NCBI RefSeq assembly: GCF_004322755.1
Contig: NZ_CP036401.1
Location: 1,674,001-1,738,000, forward strand
DNA from: Pseudoduganella albidiflava
GTDB taxonomy: Bacteria; Pseudomonadota; Gammaproteobacteria; Burkholderiales; Burkholderiaceae_D
Length of the DNA stretch: 64,000 nt
Reading direction: 5' to 3'
Shown: piece after piece, positions 27,760 to 38,078 of the stretch
Numbering within the stretch: the stretch's first letter is position 1
Layout: each line of letters starts with the position of its first letter
Notes under the pieces: generated by a model
What the model was told of the DNA's origin: nothing
Databases searched by the model: none
What the model saw: only the letters and a program-made list of their open reading frames with translations
Program-made: the position numbers and the translations under genes

Positions 27760-28098
27760 TAGAACATAAAGAACATAAAGAACAGGGCTCATCGGCCCGC
27801 CCGGTGGATACTGGCCGGGCATGATGGGCGTGAGTAGGTGGGGCCGGGCCGGATTCGGCGCGGGGGCTGGGCAAATCCGGCGCGAGTTTCATGCGGATTT
27901 GCGCGATCCCGGCGCGAACCTTGCGCAATATGGATGCGATATTGGCGTGATAGATACGGATGTGGTTTTTTCAGGGGCAATTAGGGTGTGCTTCATTCCC
28001 TAGAGGCAACTTAAATGCTATCCTTCAAAGATGCTGGTGGCGCGACCCAAACCGACACTCATTATTTATAACCGCGTAGAGAAACAACGGAGCAATTC
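27760..28098. other. Intergenic region between cheB and cheY2
   Basis: About 340 bases. It starts with a small 9-bp repeat (GAACATAAA, two full copies and a part, 27762-27785). No gene or clear terminator was found, and no FliA-type motif like those before flhD. The cheY2 leader ends with GGAG before its ATG. A promoter for cheY2-cheZ probably lies here but could not be assigned. Confidence 0.5.
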
Positions 28099-28488
28099 AT
28101 GGCTGATCCAAAGATGAAATTTCTGGTAGTAGACGACTTCTCGACGATGCGCCGCATTGTCCGGAATCTGTTGAAAGAACTGGGTTATGCCAATGTGGAC
28201 GAAGCCGAGGATGGCGTGATGGCCCTGGCCAAGCTGCGCTCGGAACAGTTCGACTTCGTCGTGTCCGACTGGAACATGCCGAACATGGATGGCCTGACCA
28301 TGCTGCAGAACATCCGTGCCGATCCCGCGCTGGCCAAGCTGCCGGTGCTGATGGTGACCGCCGAGGCCAAGAAGGAAAACATCATCGCGGCGGCCCAGGC
28401 CGGCGCCAATGGCTACGTCGTCAAGCCTTTCACGGCGGCCACGCTGGATGAAAAGCTGAACAAGATCTTCGAAAAACTCGGAGCCTGA
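28099..28488 (+). CDS. cheY: Chemotaxis response regulator CheY2
   Basis: A 129-residue receiver whose key residues fall at the E. coli CheY numbers: Asp12/Asp13 ([10 protein letters not shown]), Asp57 ([10 protein letters not shown]), Thr87 (MVTAEA) and Lys109 (VVKPF). The adjoining cheZ gene, three bases downstream, makes this the likely motor-binding CheY dephosphorylated by CheZ. It differs clearly from CheY1 at 19996. Confidence 0.95.
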   Translation: MADPKMKFLVVDDFSTMRRIVRNLLKELGYANVDEAEDGVMALAKLRSEQFDFVVSDWNMPNMDGLTMLQNIRADPALAKLPVLMVTAEAKKENIIAAAQAGANGYVVKPFTAATLDEKLNKIFEKLGA

Positions 28489-28491
28489 TCC

Positions 28492-29148
28492 ATGGTTGAG
28501 CAAGCCGGCGGTGCCGTCGTCAACGGCGCGGATCCGCATGAAGAGTTCCTGGCGCGCATCGGTCACATGACCCGTGCGCTGCACGAGAACCTGCGCGGGC
28601 TGGGCCTGGACAAGCTGATCGAGAAGGCGGCCGAGGATATCCCCGACGCCCGCGATCGTCTCGACTACGTGGCGCGCCTTTCCGAGGACGCAGCCCAGAA
28701 AGTCCTCAACGCCACCGACGAAGCCGGCCCGTTGCAGGACCGCATCTGCAGCGATGCCAAGGAATTGTCCGGTGCCTGGCAGGCCCTGCTGGATGGCCAG
28801 GGCAATGACGGGAATGACAGCGCCGAGTGGCGCGCCCTGGCGCAGCGTACCATCGCGAGCCTGGCCGCCACCACCGAAGCCACCGGGGCCACCAAGGGCC
28901 ACCTGATGGACATCATGATGGCGCAGGACTTCCAGGACTTGACCGGCCAGGTGATCAAGCGCGTGACCGCCATCGCGCAAAACCTCGAAAAGCAGCTGGT
29001 CCAGACGCTGATCGACTTCGCGCCCGAGCAATTGAAGAAGGAGCTCGACACCGGCCTCCTCAACGGTCCGCAGATCGACAAGGCGAAAGACGGCGTGGTG
29101 GCCGACCAGAGCCAGGTCGACGACCTGCTCGACAGCCTCGGCTTCTGA
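28492..29148 (+). CDS. cheZ: Protein phosphatase CheZ
   Basis: CheZ speeds the loss of phosphate from CheY. The protein is 218 residues, mostly helical. Its active-site segment QDFQDLTGQVIKR holds Asp149 and Gln153, the pair equivalent to Asp143 and Gln147 of E. coli, and its last residues VDDLLDSLGF form the C-terminal CheY-binding helix. It starts three bases after cheY2 and is probably co-translated with it. Confidence 0.96.
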   Translation: MVEQAGGAVVNGADPHEEFLARIGHMTRALHENLRGLGLDKLIEKAAEDIPDARDRLDYVARLSEDAAQKVLNATDEAGPLQDRICSDAKELSGAWQALLDGQGNDGNDSAEWRALAQRTIASLAATTEATGATKGHLMDIMMAQDFQDLTGQVIKRVTAIAQNLEKQLVQTLIDFAPEQLKKELDTGLLNGPQIDKAKDGVVADQSQVDDLLDSLGF

Positions 29149-29186
29149 TCCCGGGCGGGCCACGCGGCTCGCTTTCCCTCATTCCC

Positions 29187-30395
29187 ATGCACCAGACGCA
29201 TTTCCTCGTTCGCGAGCCCTTGCTCGACCCGCAGCAGCGCGTGGTCGGCTATGAACTTGCCTGGCAGCTCGATGCCAGCGCGGCGCCCACGCTGGCCGAG
29301 CTGGAAGACCTGGTCGGCTTCGTCGCCGCCCATGTCAACGATGCCGAGCGGGGCTGGCTGCTGCGCGACAAGACGCTGTTCCTGCAGGCGGTGCCCGGCA
29401 TGCTGTCCACGGATGCGCTGCACGACCTGCCGCCGCAGCACACGGTCCTGTCGATCCGCACCGCCGAACTGGCCAATCCCGATACGCTGGCCGCCGTGCG
29501 CGCGCTACGCGCCGGCAATGTCGGCATCCTCCTGCGCAACTGCGACCTGGCGCGTGCCGGCAACCGGCTGCCGATGATCGCGTCGTACGTCGAAGTGCGC
29601 TTCACGGGAGCCGACGTGGCCGCCCAGGCGCGCGCCTATGCGGCGCTGAAGCAGTCGTCGGTGCGGATGGTGGGCCGGCCCGTGGCCACCTGGGCGGACT
29701 TCGATGCCTGCGCCGCGCTGGGCATCGATGCCTTTGTCGGCAAGCTGCACCTGACACCGCGGCCGGGAACCGACGTCAAGGGCATGAACCCGGCACAGAC
29801 CACCATCCTGCAGCTGATGCAGATGGTGCAGGCCAATGCCGACGTGCCGAAGATCGAGAGCGTGCTGAAACGCGATGCCGCGCTGTCGTACAAGTTGCTG
29901 CGCTACATCAACTCGGCCGGCTTCGGTGCCGGCCGGGAAATCCAGTCGCTCCGGCAAGCCATCGCGCTGCTGGGCTACCAGCCCCTGTACCGCTGGCTGA
30001 CGCTGCTGCTCGCTACCGCCAGCACGAGCGGCTATTCGCCGGTGCTGCTGGAAACGGCCGTGGTGCGCGGCCGCCTGGCGGAACTGCTGGGCCTGGCCGC
30101 ACTGGGCCGAGCCGATGCCGAGAACATCTTCGTCGCCGGCATGTTCTCGCTGCTGGACCGGCTGCTGGGGATCCCCATGAAGGAAGTGCTGGAAGCGGTG
30201 CCGCTGTCCGCGGAAATCGTCACCGCGCTGCTGGAGCGGGGCGGCCGGTTCGGCCCGTACCTGGCGCTGGCCGAGGCGTGCGAGCTCAACTCCAGTCTCG
30301 TCGCTTCGCTGGCCGCCTCGCTGCAGCTGACGCCCGAAGAAGTCAACAAGGCGCACCTGTCGGCGCTGGCGTGGACGCAGAACGTCACCGGCTGA
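29187..30395 (+). CDS. HDOD domain-containing protein with degenerate EAL domain
   Basis: A 402-residue signalling protein of the YuxH type. Residues about 1-190 resemble an EAL phosphodiesterase domain (REPLLDPQQRVVGYELAWQL), but the EAL triplet and metal ligands are not visible, so it is probably inactive toward cyclic-di-GMP. Residues about 195-380 form an HDOD domain (VLKRDAALSYKLLRYINSAG, LRQAIALLGYQPLYRWL). The start at 29187 gives the usual N-terminus; no strong ribosome binding site precedes it. It follows cheZ by 38 bases, so it may be the last gene of the chemotaxis transcript and could link motility to second-messenger signalling (inference). Confidence 0.85.
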   Translation: MHQTHFLVREPLLDPQQRVVGYELAWQLDASAAPTLAELEDLVGFVAAHVNDAERGWLLRDKTLFLQAVPGMLSTDALHDLPPQHTVLSIRTAELANPDTLAAVRALRAGNVGILLRNCDLARAGNRLPMIASYVEVRFTGADVAAQARAYAALKQSSVRMVGRPVATWADFDACAALGIDAFVGKLHLTPRPGTDVKGMNPAQTTILQLMQMVQANADVPKIESVLKRDAALSYKLLRYINSAGFGAGREIQSLRQAIALLGYQPLYRWLTLLLATASTSGYSPVLLETAVVRGRLAELLGLAALGRADAENIFVAGMFSLLDRLLGIPMKEVLEAVPLSAEIVTALLERGGRFGPYLALAEACELNSSLVASLAASLQLTPEEVNKAHLSALAWTQNVTG

Positions 30396-30428
30396 ACATC
30401 CGAAGGCGAAAACCGCGCCACCAAAAAC

Positions 30429-30564
30429 GGTGACAGTCACCATTTTCCCTGCAATGTTTCACGAGAACCGGTGACAGGCTCCGAGTTCCCTGCAATGTTT
30501 CCGTAAAAACGGTGACAGGCTCCATTTCCCAGGAAATATTTCCCGGAAAATGGAGCCTGTCACC
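30429..30564. repeat. Palindromic array A: four units, 41-bp period (GGTGACAGGCTCC type)
   Basis: Four 13-bp cores begin at 30429, 30470, 30511 and 30552, exactly 41 bases apart. The first, GGTGACAGTCACC, is itself palindromic; the second and third are GGTGACAGGCTCC; the fourth is the reverse complement, GGAGCCTGTCACC. The third and fourth therefore pair into a long hairpin with flanking A and T runs (about 30505-30571), fit to act as a two-way terminator between the convergent HDOD and panC genes. Linkers carry TGCAATGTTTC or GGAAATATTTCC. Confidence 0.9.
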
Positions 30565-30606
30565 GATTTTTTTGAAACAGTCGCGTCGCGGAAGAGGGAC
30601 CCTGCG

Positions 30607-31461
<855 letters not shown>

Positions 31462-31500
31462 TCAGACGAAAATTCGGGACACGCAGCCGCGCCGCGGGCT

Positions 31501-32391
31501 TCATGCCGGAGAATACGCGAGACGCACGTAGATCGGGGCAAACGGTTCGGCCTGGGTAATCTCGATCAGGGTTTCCTTCGCCAGTTCCAGCATCGCCACG
31601 AAATTGACGACCAGGACCGGCACGCCGCTGCCGGGGTCGAACAGGTCGGCAAATTCGACGAAGCGCTGCGATTGCAGGCGGCGCAGGATGTTCGTCATGT
31701 GCTCGCGCACCGACAGTTCTTCGCGCGAAATCCGGTGATGCTGCTTCAGCGTGGCCCGTTTCATCAGGCCGCGCCAGGCCGCCTGCAAGTCCGCCGGGCT
31801 GACGTCGGGCCAAGCTGGCGCCAGGCTCTGCTCGATGAAGATCTGCGTGCGGACGAAGTCGCGGTCGACCTGCGGCAGCGTGTTCAAATCGTAGGCGGCT
31901 AGCTTGATCTGCTCGTATTCCAGCAGGCGGCGCACCAGTTCCGCGCGGGGATCCTCGGCTTCGAGCTCGATGTCGTGCGGGCGCTGCGGCAGCAGCATGC
32001 GCGACTTGATCTCGATGAGCATGGCCGCCATCAGCAGGTACTCGGCCGCCAGCTCCAGGTTCGACAGCCGGATCTGCTCGACATATTTCAGGTATTGCAG
32101 CGTGACCTGGGCCATCGGGATATCCAGGATATTGAAATTCTGGCGGCGGATCAGGTACAGCAACAGGTCGAGCGGACCTTCGAAAGCGTCGAGGAAGATT
32201 TCCAGCGCGTCGGGCGGGATGTACAGGTCGTTGGGCAGCTTCAGCAGCGGCTCGCCGTACAGACGCGCGAAACCAGCGCCTTCGGCATGAGCCGTGGCGC
32301 TGTCTTCGACCGGCTGCGCCGCGGCGGGCGCAGCCGGCACTGCGGCGGTCACGCTGTCTTGCGTGCCGTCCGCCGCATCCTGTGGCAGCAT
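31501..32391 (-). CDS. scpA: Segregation and condensation protein A
   Basis: ScpA is the kleisin that bridges SMC heads in the chromosome-condensing Smc-ScpAB complex. The protein is 296 residues. A poorly conserved Ala-rich N-terminus of about 45 residues precedes the family core (FEGPLDLLLYLIRRQNFNILDIPMAQ, LELAAEYLLMAAMLIEIKSRMLLP). Between DUF3460 and panC, the usual arrangement in this order. scpB is not in the window. Confidence 0.95.
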   Translation of the reverse strand: MLPQDAADGTQDSVTAAVPAAPAAAQPVEDSATAHAEGAGFARLYGEPLLKLPNDLYIPPDALEIFLDAFEGPLDLLLYLIRRQNFNILDIPMAQVTLQYLKYVEQIRLSNLELAAEYLLMAAMLIEIKSRMLLPQRPHDIELEAEDPRAELVRRLLEYEQIKLAAYDLNTLPQVDRDFVRTQIFIEQSLAPAWPDVSPADLQAAWRGLMKRATLKQHHRISREELSVREHMTNILRRLQSQRFVEFADLFDPGSGVPVLVVNFVAMLELAKETLIEITQAEPFAPIYVRLAYSPA

Positions 32392-32409
32392 GCGTGCCGT
32401 CCCGAAGGA

Positions 32410-32622
32410 TCAGAGTTTGTTCTGGTAGACGTAAGGCTGTTGTGCGATGCGAGAAGCGCGCTGGCGGGATTGCTCATCCAGCGAAGTGGGTTCCTTGTCC
32501 CACAGCAGGGAACGGCCCTGCTGCTGGCCCGCTTCGATGCTCGGGTTCTTTTCCTTGAGAGCCTTGATGAACTGGGTGTGATCGGACTCGTAACCGCGGT
32601 GTTGTTTGAACAGGAGTTTCAT
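32410..32622 (-). CDS. DUF3460 family protein
   Basis: A 70-residue protein with the sequence style of DUF3460, a small family of unknown function found in betaproteobacteria beside scpA and panC. It is charged and has no signal or membrane segment. It is the first gene of the minus-strand group, 18 bases upstream of scpA. Confidence 0.85.
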   Translation of the reverse strand: MKLLFKQHRGYESDHTQFIKALKEKNPSIEAGQQQGRSLLWDKEPTSLDEQSRQRASRIAQQPYVYQNKL

Positions 32623-32754
32623 ATCGTGAAAGAAGGGTGAAAACCAGCGGCTATTCTACCGCGCTGCGGCATGCTCAAGGGAATTTCCGGAATGTCTTGT
32701 CCGCATTTCTGGCTTCGCTGCAACGGCTTGCCGGATCGGTTATTCTTTCCTGCA

Positions 32755-33660
32755 ATGAATTCACGCCTGACACTCCGCACCGCCGGCCTCCTGACAATCG
32801 CGCCCCTGCTGTGGGCCGGCAACGCCATCGTGGGACGGCTCGTGCACGACCTCGTGCCGCCGATGACGCTGAACTTCCTGCGCTGGCTGCTCGCGCTGGG
32901 GATCCTGCTGCCGCTGGCGGGGCCGGTGTTCGGCCGCGATAGCGGACTGTGGCGGCACTGGCGCCGCTACGCCTTGCTGGGCCTGCTTGGCGTCGGTATG
33001 TATAACGCGCTCCAGTACCTGGCGCTGCAAACCAGCACGCCGATCAACGTCACACTGGTCGCGGCCGGCATGCCCGTGTGGATGATGGCAACCGGCTGGC
33101 TGTTCTTTGGCGCCAGCGTATCGCGCAAGCAGATGATCGGCGCCGTGCTGTCGATCGGCGGCGTATTGGTCGTATTGGCGCGCGGTGAATGGCACCATTT
33201 GATGGAATTGCGCCTGGTGGCCGGCGACCTGTTCATGATCCTGGCGACGATCGCCTGGTCCCTGTATAGCTGGCTGCTGATACGGACGTCGGAACCGGCC
33301 GAATTGAAGAGTAACTGGGCGTCGTTCCTGGTGGCCCAGGTGGGATTCGGTGTCGCATGGTCCGGTTTATTCGCGGCCGGTGAATGGGCATTCACGGATG
33401 CGGTCATCCACTGGAATGGCACATTGCTCGCCGCACTGGTGTATGTGGCCATCGGCCCGGCAATCATTGCATTCCGCTGCTGGGGTGCAGGTGTACAACA
33501 AGCGGGCCCGGCAATTGGCGCATTCTTCAGTAACCTGACCCCGCTGTTCGCCGCGCTGATGTCGTCCGCATTTCTCGGCGAGGCGCCGCACATCTACCAC
33601 GGCATTGCATTCGCATTGATCGTCGGCGGTATTGTCGTGTCATCACGCCGCGCATCATGA
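32755..33660 (+). CDS. EamA/DMT family transporter
   Basis: A 301-residue inner-membrane protein with about ten hydrophobic segments in two EamA repeats, typical of drug/metabolite transporters that export amino acids or other small molecules. The N-terminus LLTIAPLLWAGNAIVGR and the NPI-like segment STPINVTLVAAGMP fit the family. The start at 32755 is the Met just before the first helix; the frame opens earlier, but those residues are not family-like. The substrate is unknown. It stands alone between divergent DUF3460 and a small lipoprotein gene. Confidence 0.88.
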   Translation: MNSRLTLRTAGLLTIAPLLWAGNAIVGRLVHDLVPPMTLNFLRWLLALGILLPLAGPVFGRDSGLWRHWRRYALLGLLGVGMYNALQYLALQTSTPINVTLVAAGMPVWMMATGWLFFGASVSRKQMIGAVLSIGGVLVVLARGEWHHLMELRLVAGDLFMILATIAWSLYSWLLIRTSEPAELKSNWASFLVAQVGFGVAWSGLFAAGEWAFTDAVIHWNGTLLAALVYVAIGPAIIAFRCWGAGVQQAGPAIGAFFSNLTPLFAALMSSAFLGEAPHIYHGIAFALIVGGIVVSSRRAS

Positions 33661-33721
33661 GTGCGCCCGGCTCGATATAGACCTGTTATCTTGGCGTCCT
33701 CCCCACGCATGCGGAGGCACC

Positions 33722-33856
33722 ATGTTCAAAAAGCTCGCCGCCATCGCCGCGGTGCAATCGATATTGCTCGCCTGCCTTGCCGCATGCGACCAGTCGACAC
33801 CGCCGAAACCGCCCAAACCCATTGCGGAGCAAACCCAGCAAGATAGCCGGCCCTGA
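33722..33856 (+). CDS. Small putative lipoprotein
   Basis: A 44-residue protein: positively charged start, hydrophobic stretch, and a lipobox LAAC for lipid attachment at Cys21, leaving a mature peptide of about 24 residues rich in Pro and Lys. GGAGG precedes the ATG. It resembles the entericidin/LptM-like tiny lipoproteins in form only. Its stop codon lies in the loop of a terminator hairpin. Confidence 0.7.
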   Translation: MFKKLAAIAAVQSILLACLAACDQSTPPKPPKPIAEQTQQDSRP

Positions 33857-33870
33857 GCGCCGGCTTTTTT
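33845..33870 (+). terminator. Intrinsic terminator of the small lipoprotein gene
   Basis: A 7-bp stem, AGCCGGC (33845-33851) with GCCGGCT (33859-33865), loop CCTGAGC containing the TGA stop, and a T-run to 33870. Confidence 0.85.
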
Positions 33871-33935
33871 CATTTCGCGGCAAAAACATTTTCCAAGTTT
33901 GACCGGCATTCCTTCCGAAAACATTTCCAAACACC

Positions 33936-34065
33936 GGGGTCAGACCCCGATCTGAGGAAACATTTCCAAATACCGGGGTCAGACCCCGATCTGAGGAAAC
34001 ATTTCCAAATACCGGGGTCAGACCCCGATCTGGGGAAATGTTTCCAAAAATAGGGGACAGTCCCC
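33936..34065. repeat. Palindromic array B: four units, 39-bp period (GGGGTCAGACCCC type)
   Basis: Four 13-bp palindromes begin at 33936, 33975, 34014 and 34053, exactly 39 bases apart: three GGGGTCAGACCCC and one GGGGACAGTCCCC. The linkers read GATCTGAGGAAACATTTCC or close variants, giving a second inner inverted repeat (GGAAA-N2-TTTCC). It fills most of the gap between the convergent lipoprotein and GNAT genes (33857-34202); the rest of the gap shows nothing recognisable. Confidence 0.95.
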
Positions 34066-34202
34066 ATTTTCTGGAAATCTTTCCGCCACAGCAACGGAAA
34101 CAAGGCCTAACCGCCCGGTCTATGCTACTTTATCGTCCGATCATGCCGAAAGCTGGCATGAGGTGGCCGAAACAGCCGGGCGGTGTCACCGCACCACAAC
34201 AA

Positions 34203-34679
34203 TCAACGGAGGGTACGGCGCATGACCAGCGGGGCGGCTTCCAGCGGGTTGGCGTGGGAATATTCCAGCTCTTCGGCAAGCTCGAAGGAAAAGGCGGAAT
34301 AGAAGTCGACCAGCTTGCGCTGATCGCTGCGCACGGCGAGGCGCAATTCGCCGATGCCGCTGTCGATGCCGTGGTGAATCACGGCTTCCAGTAAATGCTG
34401 GGACAGGTTATTGCCGCGGTAATCCGGCAGGATCCCCATCCTTAATATTTCCCAGCAATCCGTTTCGGTCTCGTGGGGCAACCAGCGCACGGAACCGATC
34501 GGTTCTTTTTCGTTCAATAAAAGAAAACCGCCGCCCTGGCGCAGGTGTTCTGCGACGAGGACGGCGGTTTCCCGGTGGCCACTGGAAGTGACGCTGACTT
34601 TACCGGCCCACGCATTGCGCGTGAGGCCGGCAATTATCGGTGCGTCGTCATCAAAGGCAGTCCGGACGACAAATTTCAT
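34203..34679 (-). CDS. GNAT family N-acetyltransferase
   Basis: A 158-residue acetyl-CoA-dependent acetyltransferase. The acetyl-CoA binding loop is in ILPDYRGNNLSQHLLEAV (R-G-N-N-L in place of R-x-x-G-x-G/A), with an earlier VRWLPHE strand and the late FYSAFSFE segment. The substrate cannot be told. It lies 18 bases downstream of metG on the same strand and may be co-transcribed. Confidence 0.82.
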   Translation of the reverse strand: MKFVVRTAFDDDAPIIAGLTRNAWAGKVSVTSSGHRETAVLVAEHLRQGGGFLLLNEKEPIGSVRWLPHETETDCWEILRMGILPDYRGNNLSQHLLEAVIHHGIDSGIGELRLAVRSDQRKLVDFYSAFSFELAEELEYSHANPLEAAPLVMRRTLR

Positions 34680-34697
34680 CGTTGACGAGAATCCCTG

Positions 34698-36866
34698 TTA
34701 TCGGATGCGCATGCCCGGCTCGGCGCCCGGCCATGGGTTGAGGATATAAATGCCGGGATTGGCTTTTTCATCCGCGGCGGATGCGGCCAATACCATGCCT
34801 TCGGAAACGCCGAATTTCCCCATCTTGCGCGGCGCCAGGTTGGCCACCAATACCGTCAATTTGCCGACGAGATCGGCCGGCTGGTACATCGACTTGATGC
34901 CGGAGAAAATATTGCGGTGGCGGCCTTCGCCCACGTCCAAGGTGAGGCGCAGCAGTTTCTCGGAACCTTCCACGTGTTCGCAATTAACGATCTTCGCGAT
35001 CCGCAAGTCGATCTTCATGAAATCGTCGATCTTGATTTCCGGTGCCAATTCCTCGATACCGGTGGCGGAGCCCGCATCGGCAGCCGGTGCCGAAGCCGCG
35101 GCCGGCGCGGCGGCGGAGGCAACCGGAGCGGCCACGGCGGCCGGCTTCGGCGCATCGAACAGCTCGTCGATCATCTTGGCATCCACCCGGGTCATCAGGT
35201 GGCTGTAGGCGCCGATGGTGCGGCCCAGCATGGCCGACGATGCCGCTTCCACGCCCGTATCGGCCCATGTCAGGCTGGCATCGTTCAGGAATGCCTGCAC
35301 TTTCGCCGCCACGCCCGGCAGCACCGGCGACAGCAGGATGGTCAGCTGGCGGAACAGGATCAGCGCCGTCGTGCAGACGTCGTGCAGCTCGGCCAGCTTC
35401 GTTTCATCCTTGGCCAATACCCAGGGCTTGTTTTCATCGACGTACTGGTTCGTCACGTCGGCGATTTCCATGATCTCGCGCAGCGCCTTGCCGAATTCGC
35501 GGCTCTCGTAGCTCAGCGCGATCGAATCGGCGCGGACGTGGCCTTCGGCATCCGTCAGTGCGCGCTTGATCCAGCCCAGCGAGGTATCGGACAACTGCGC
35601 CGACAGCTTGCCATCGAATTTCTTGGCAATGAAACCGGCGCAGCGGCTGGCGATATTGACATACTTGCCGATCAGGTCCGAATTGACGCGGGCAACGAAA
35701 TCCTCGCCCGTGAAGTCCAGGTCTTCCACCTTGGAATTGAGCTTGAAGGCGATGTAATAACGCAGCCATTCCGGATTCATGCCCAGGTTCAGGTAGCGCA
35801 GCGGCGAAATGCCGGTGCCGCGCGACTTGGACATTTTTTCATTGTTCACGGTCAGGTGGCCGTGCACATTGACTTTCAGGTTGTCGATCACCGGGTGGTC
35901 GGCGAATTTCAGCATCGCCGGCCAGAACAGCAGGTGGAACGAGACGATATCCTTGCCGATGAAGTGGATCTGCTCGGCGGCCGGGTCGCGCAGGAAGGCG
36001 TCGTAATCGATGCCTATCTTGCTGAAGTAATTCTTCAGCGACGCCAGGTAGCCGACCGGCGCATCCAGCCACACATAGAAGAACTTGCCCGGCGCGTCGG
36101 GAATCGGGATGCCGAAATAGGGCGCGTCGCGGGAAATATCCCAGTCGGCCAGCTTTTCGCCGGCTTCGCCCAGCCATTCCGATACCTTGTTGACCATCTC
36201 CGGCTGCAGCCGGCCCGGGGTATTGAGCCAGTCGCGCAGGAATTCAAAGCAGCGCGGGTCCGACAGCTTGAAGAAATATTGTTCGGAAGGCTTCAATACG
36301 GGCGTGGCATTGGTGAACACGGAATACGGATTCACCAGGTCGGTCGGCTGGTAGGCGGCGCCGCACACTTCGCAATTGTCGCCATACTGGTCCTTCGCGC
36401 CGCATTTCGGGCATTCACCCTTGATGTTGCGGTCCGCCAGGAACATGCCCTTCACCGGGTCGAAGAAGCGGTCGACGGTTTTCGTCTGGATCAGGCCATT
36501 GTCGCGCAGCTTGCGGTAGATCCCCTGCGACAGCTCGACGTTTTCCGGCGAATCGGTGGAATACCAGTTATCGAAGGCGATATGGAAACCGTCCAGGTAC
36601 TGGGCGCGGCCGGCGGCGATCTTGGCCACGAATTCCTGCGGCGTGATGCCTTCCTTTTCGGCGGCGATCATGATCGGCGTGCCGTGGGTATCGTCGGCGC
36701 CGACGAAATGTACTTCGCGCGGCCGGAATTCACCTTCCACCACATCGCGCTGCATTCGCTGGAAACGGACCCAGATGTCGGCCTGGATATATTCCATCAT
36801 GTGGCCGATATGGAAGGCGGCGTTTGCGTAGGGCAGGGCGGTGGTGACGAACAGCTTGCGAGTCAT
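34698..36866 (-). CDS. metG: Methionine--tRNA ligase
   Basis: Charges tRNA-Met with methionine. The protein is 722 residues and dimeric-type. The HIGH motif is in [11 protein letters not shown], the zinc knuckle is [18 protein letters not shown], and the KMSKS loop is [11 protein letters not shown]. An Ala-rich linker near residues 580-610 joins the anticodon domain to a C-terminal OB-fold tRNA-binding domain ([19 protein letters not shown]). The start at 36866 gives the usual [16 protein letters not shown]. It is divergent from apbC, with 125 bases between. Confidence 0.97.
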   Translation of the reverse strand: MTRKLFVTTALPYANAAFHIGHMMEYIQADIWVRFQRMQRDVVEGEFRPREVHFVGADDTHGTPIMIAAEKEGITPQEFVAKIAAGRAQYLDGFHIAFDNWYSTDSPENVELSQGIYRKLRDNGLIQTKTVDRFFDPVKGMFLADRNIKGECPKCGAKDQYGDNCEVCGAAYQPTDLVNPYSVFTNATPVLKPSEQYFFKLSDPRCFEFLRDWLNTPGRLQPEMVNKVSEWLGEAGEKLADWDISRDAPYFGIPIPDAPGKFFYVWLDAPVGYLASLKNYFSKIGIDYDAFLRDPAAEQIHFIGKDIVSFHLLFWPAMLKFADHPVIDNLKVNVHGHLTVNNEKMSKSRGTGISPLRYLNLGMNPEWLRYYIAFKLNSKVEDLDFTGEDFVARVNSDLIGKYVNIASRCAGFIAKKFDGKLSAQLSDTSLGWIKRALTDAEGHVRADSIALSYESREFGKALREIMEIADVTNQYVDENKPWVLAKDETKLAELHDVCTTALILFRQLTILLSPVLPGVAAKVQAFLNDASLTWADTGVEAASSAMLGRTIGAYSHLMTRVDAKMIDELFDAPKPAAVAAPVASAAAPAAASAPAADAGSATGIEELAPEIKIDDFMKIDLRIAKIVNCEHVEGSEKLLRLTLDVGEGRHRNIFSGIKSMYQPADLVGKLTVLVANLAPRKMGKFGVSEGMVLAASAADEKANPGIYILNPWPGAEPGMRIR

Positions 36867-36991
36867 GGTCAGCGCGAAGAAATGATATAAAAGGACCATT
36901 TTACCAGCCCATGCGGCGGCGTGCGGGCTTGCTTGACCTCATGTCCCCAGCCGATTTGCGCTAGACTTCCGCTTCAATCACGGAGATTTAC

Positions 36992-38074
36992 ATGAGCATC
37001 ACAGTCGAAGACGTCAAGGCAGCCCTGTCCCGGGTGGTCGATCCCAACACCACCAGGGATTTCATCGCCACCAAGTCGGTCCGCAACCTGAAAGTGGACA
37101 ATGGCCAGATCAGCCTGGACATCGAGCTGGGTTATCCGGCGAAAACCCAGATCGAGCCGATCCGCGCCAGTGTGCTGGAAGCACTGCAAGCCTTCGGCCT
37201 GCCGGTCAACCTGAATGTCTACAGCAAGATCATCGCCCACACGGTGCAGCGCGGCCTGAAGCCGCTGCCCAATGTCAAGAACATCATCGCCGTCGCTTCC
37301 GGCAAGGGCGGCGTCGGCAAGTCGACCACCGCCGTCAACCTGGCGCTGGCCCTGGCCGCCGAGGGCGCCACGGTCGGCGTGCTCGATGCCGATATCTATG
37401 GTCCTTCGCAGCCGATGATGCTGGGCGTGTCCGGCCGCCCGATCACCAAGGATGGCAAGTCGATGGAGCCGATGGAAAACCACGGCGTGCAGGTGTCGTC
37501 GATCGGCTTCCTGATCGACCCGGACGAGCCGATGGTGTGGCGCGGCCCGATGGTCACGCAGGCGCTGCAGCAGCTGCTCGACCAGACCAACTGGCGCGAC
37601 CTCGACTACCTCGTCATCGACATGCCGCCGGGCACCGGCGACATCCAGCTGACGCTGTCCCAGAAGGTACCGGTGACGGGCGCGGTGATCGTCACCACGC
37701 CGCAGGACATCGCGCTGCTGGATGCTCGCAAGGGCCTGAAGATGTTCGAGAAGGTCGGCATCCCGATCCTGGGCGTGGTGGAAAACATGAGCACGCACAT
37801 CTGCTCGAACTGCGGCCATGTCGAGGAAATCTTCGGCGCCGGCGGCGGCGAGAAGATGACCCAGGATTTCAAGGTGGACTTCCTGGGCAAGCTGCCGCTG
37901 AAGATGTCGATCCGCGAGCAGACCGATTCGGGCAAGCCCACGGTGGTGGCCGACCCGGATGGCGCGGTGGCCGGCATCTACCGGGAAATCGCCCGCAAGG
38001 TGGCGATCCGCGTGGCGGAAAAGGCCAAGGACATGAGCAGCAAGTTCCCCACCATCGTCGTGAAGAACGACTAA
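36992..38074 (+). CDS. apbC: Iron-sulfur cluster carrier protein ApbC (Mrp)
   Basis: A P-loop ATPase that carries [4Fe-4S] clusters to apo-enzymes. The protein is 360 residues: an N-terminal MIP18-like domain (about 1-90), then the ParA/Mrp ATPase with deviant Walker A GKGGVGKST near residue 108, DADIYGPSQP, and the C-terminal CSNCG cysteine pair that holds the cluster. It starts divergently from metG, an arrangement common in this group. Confidence 0.95.
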   Translation: MSITVEDVKAALSRVVDPNTTRDFIATKSVRNLKVDNGQISLDIELGYPAKTQIEPIRASVLEALQAFGLPVNLNVYSKIIAHTVQRGLKPLPNVKNIIAVASGKGGVGKSTTAVNLALALAAEGATVGVLDADIYGPSQPMMLGVSGRPITKDGKSMEPMENHGVQVSSIGFLIDPDEPMVWRGPMVTQALQQLLDQTNWRDLDYLVIDMPPGTGDIQLTLSQKVPVTGAVIVTTPQDIALLDARKGLKMFEKVGIPILGVVENMSTHICSNCGHVEEIFGAGGGEKMTQDFKVDFLGKLPLKMSIREQTDSGKPTVVADPDGAVAGIYREIARKVAIRVAEKAKDMSSKFPTIVVKND

Positions 38075-38078
38075 GCGG

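Noticed and set aside
27822..28098. FliA-type promoter before cheY2.
   Set aside because: No TAAAGTTT-N11-GCCG pattern was seen in this gap.
33936..34065. CRISPR array.
   Set aside because: Repeats are only 13 bp, palindromic, and the spacers are nearly identical; no cas genes are present.
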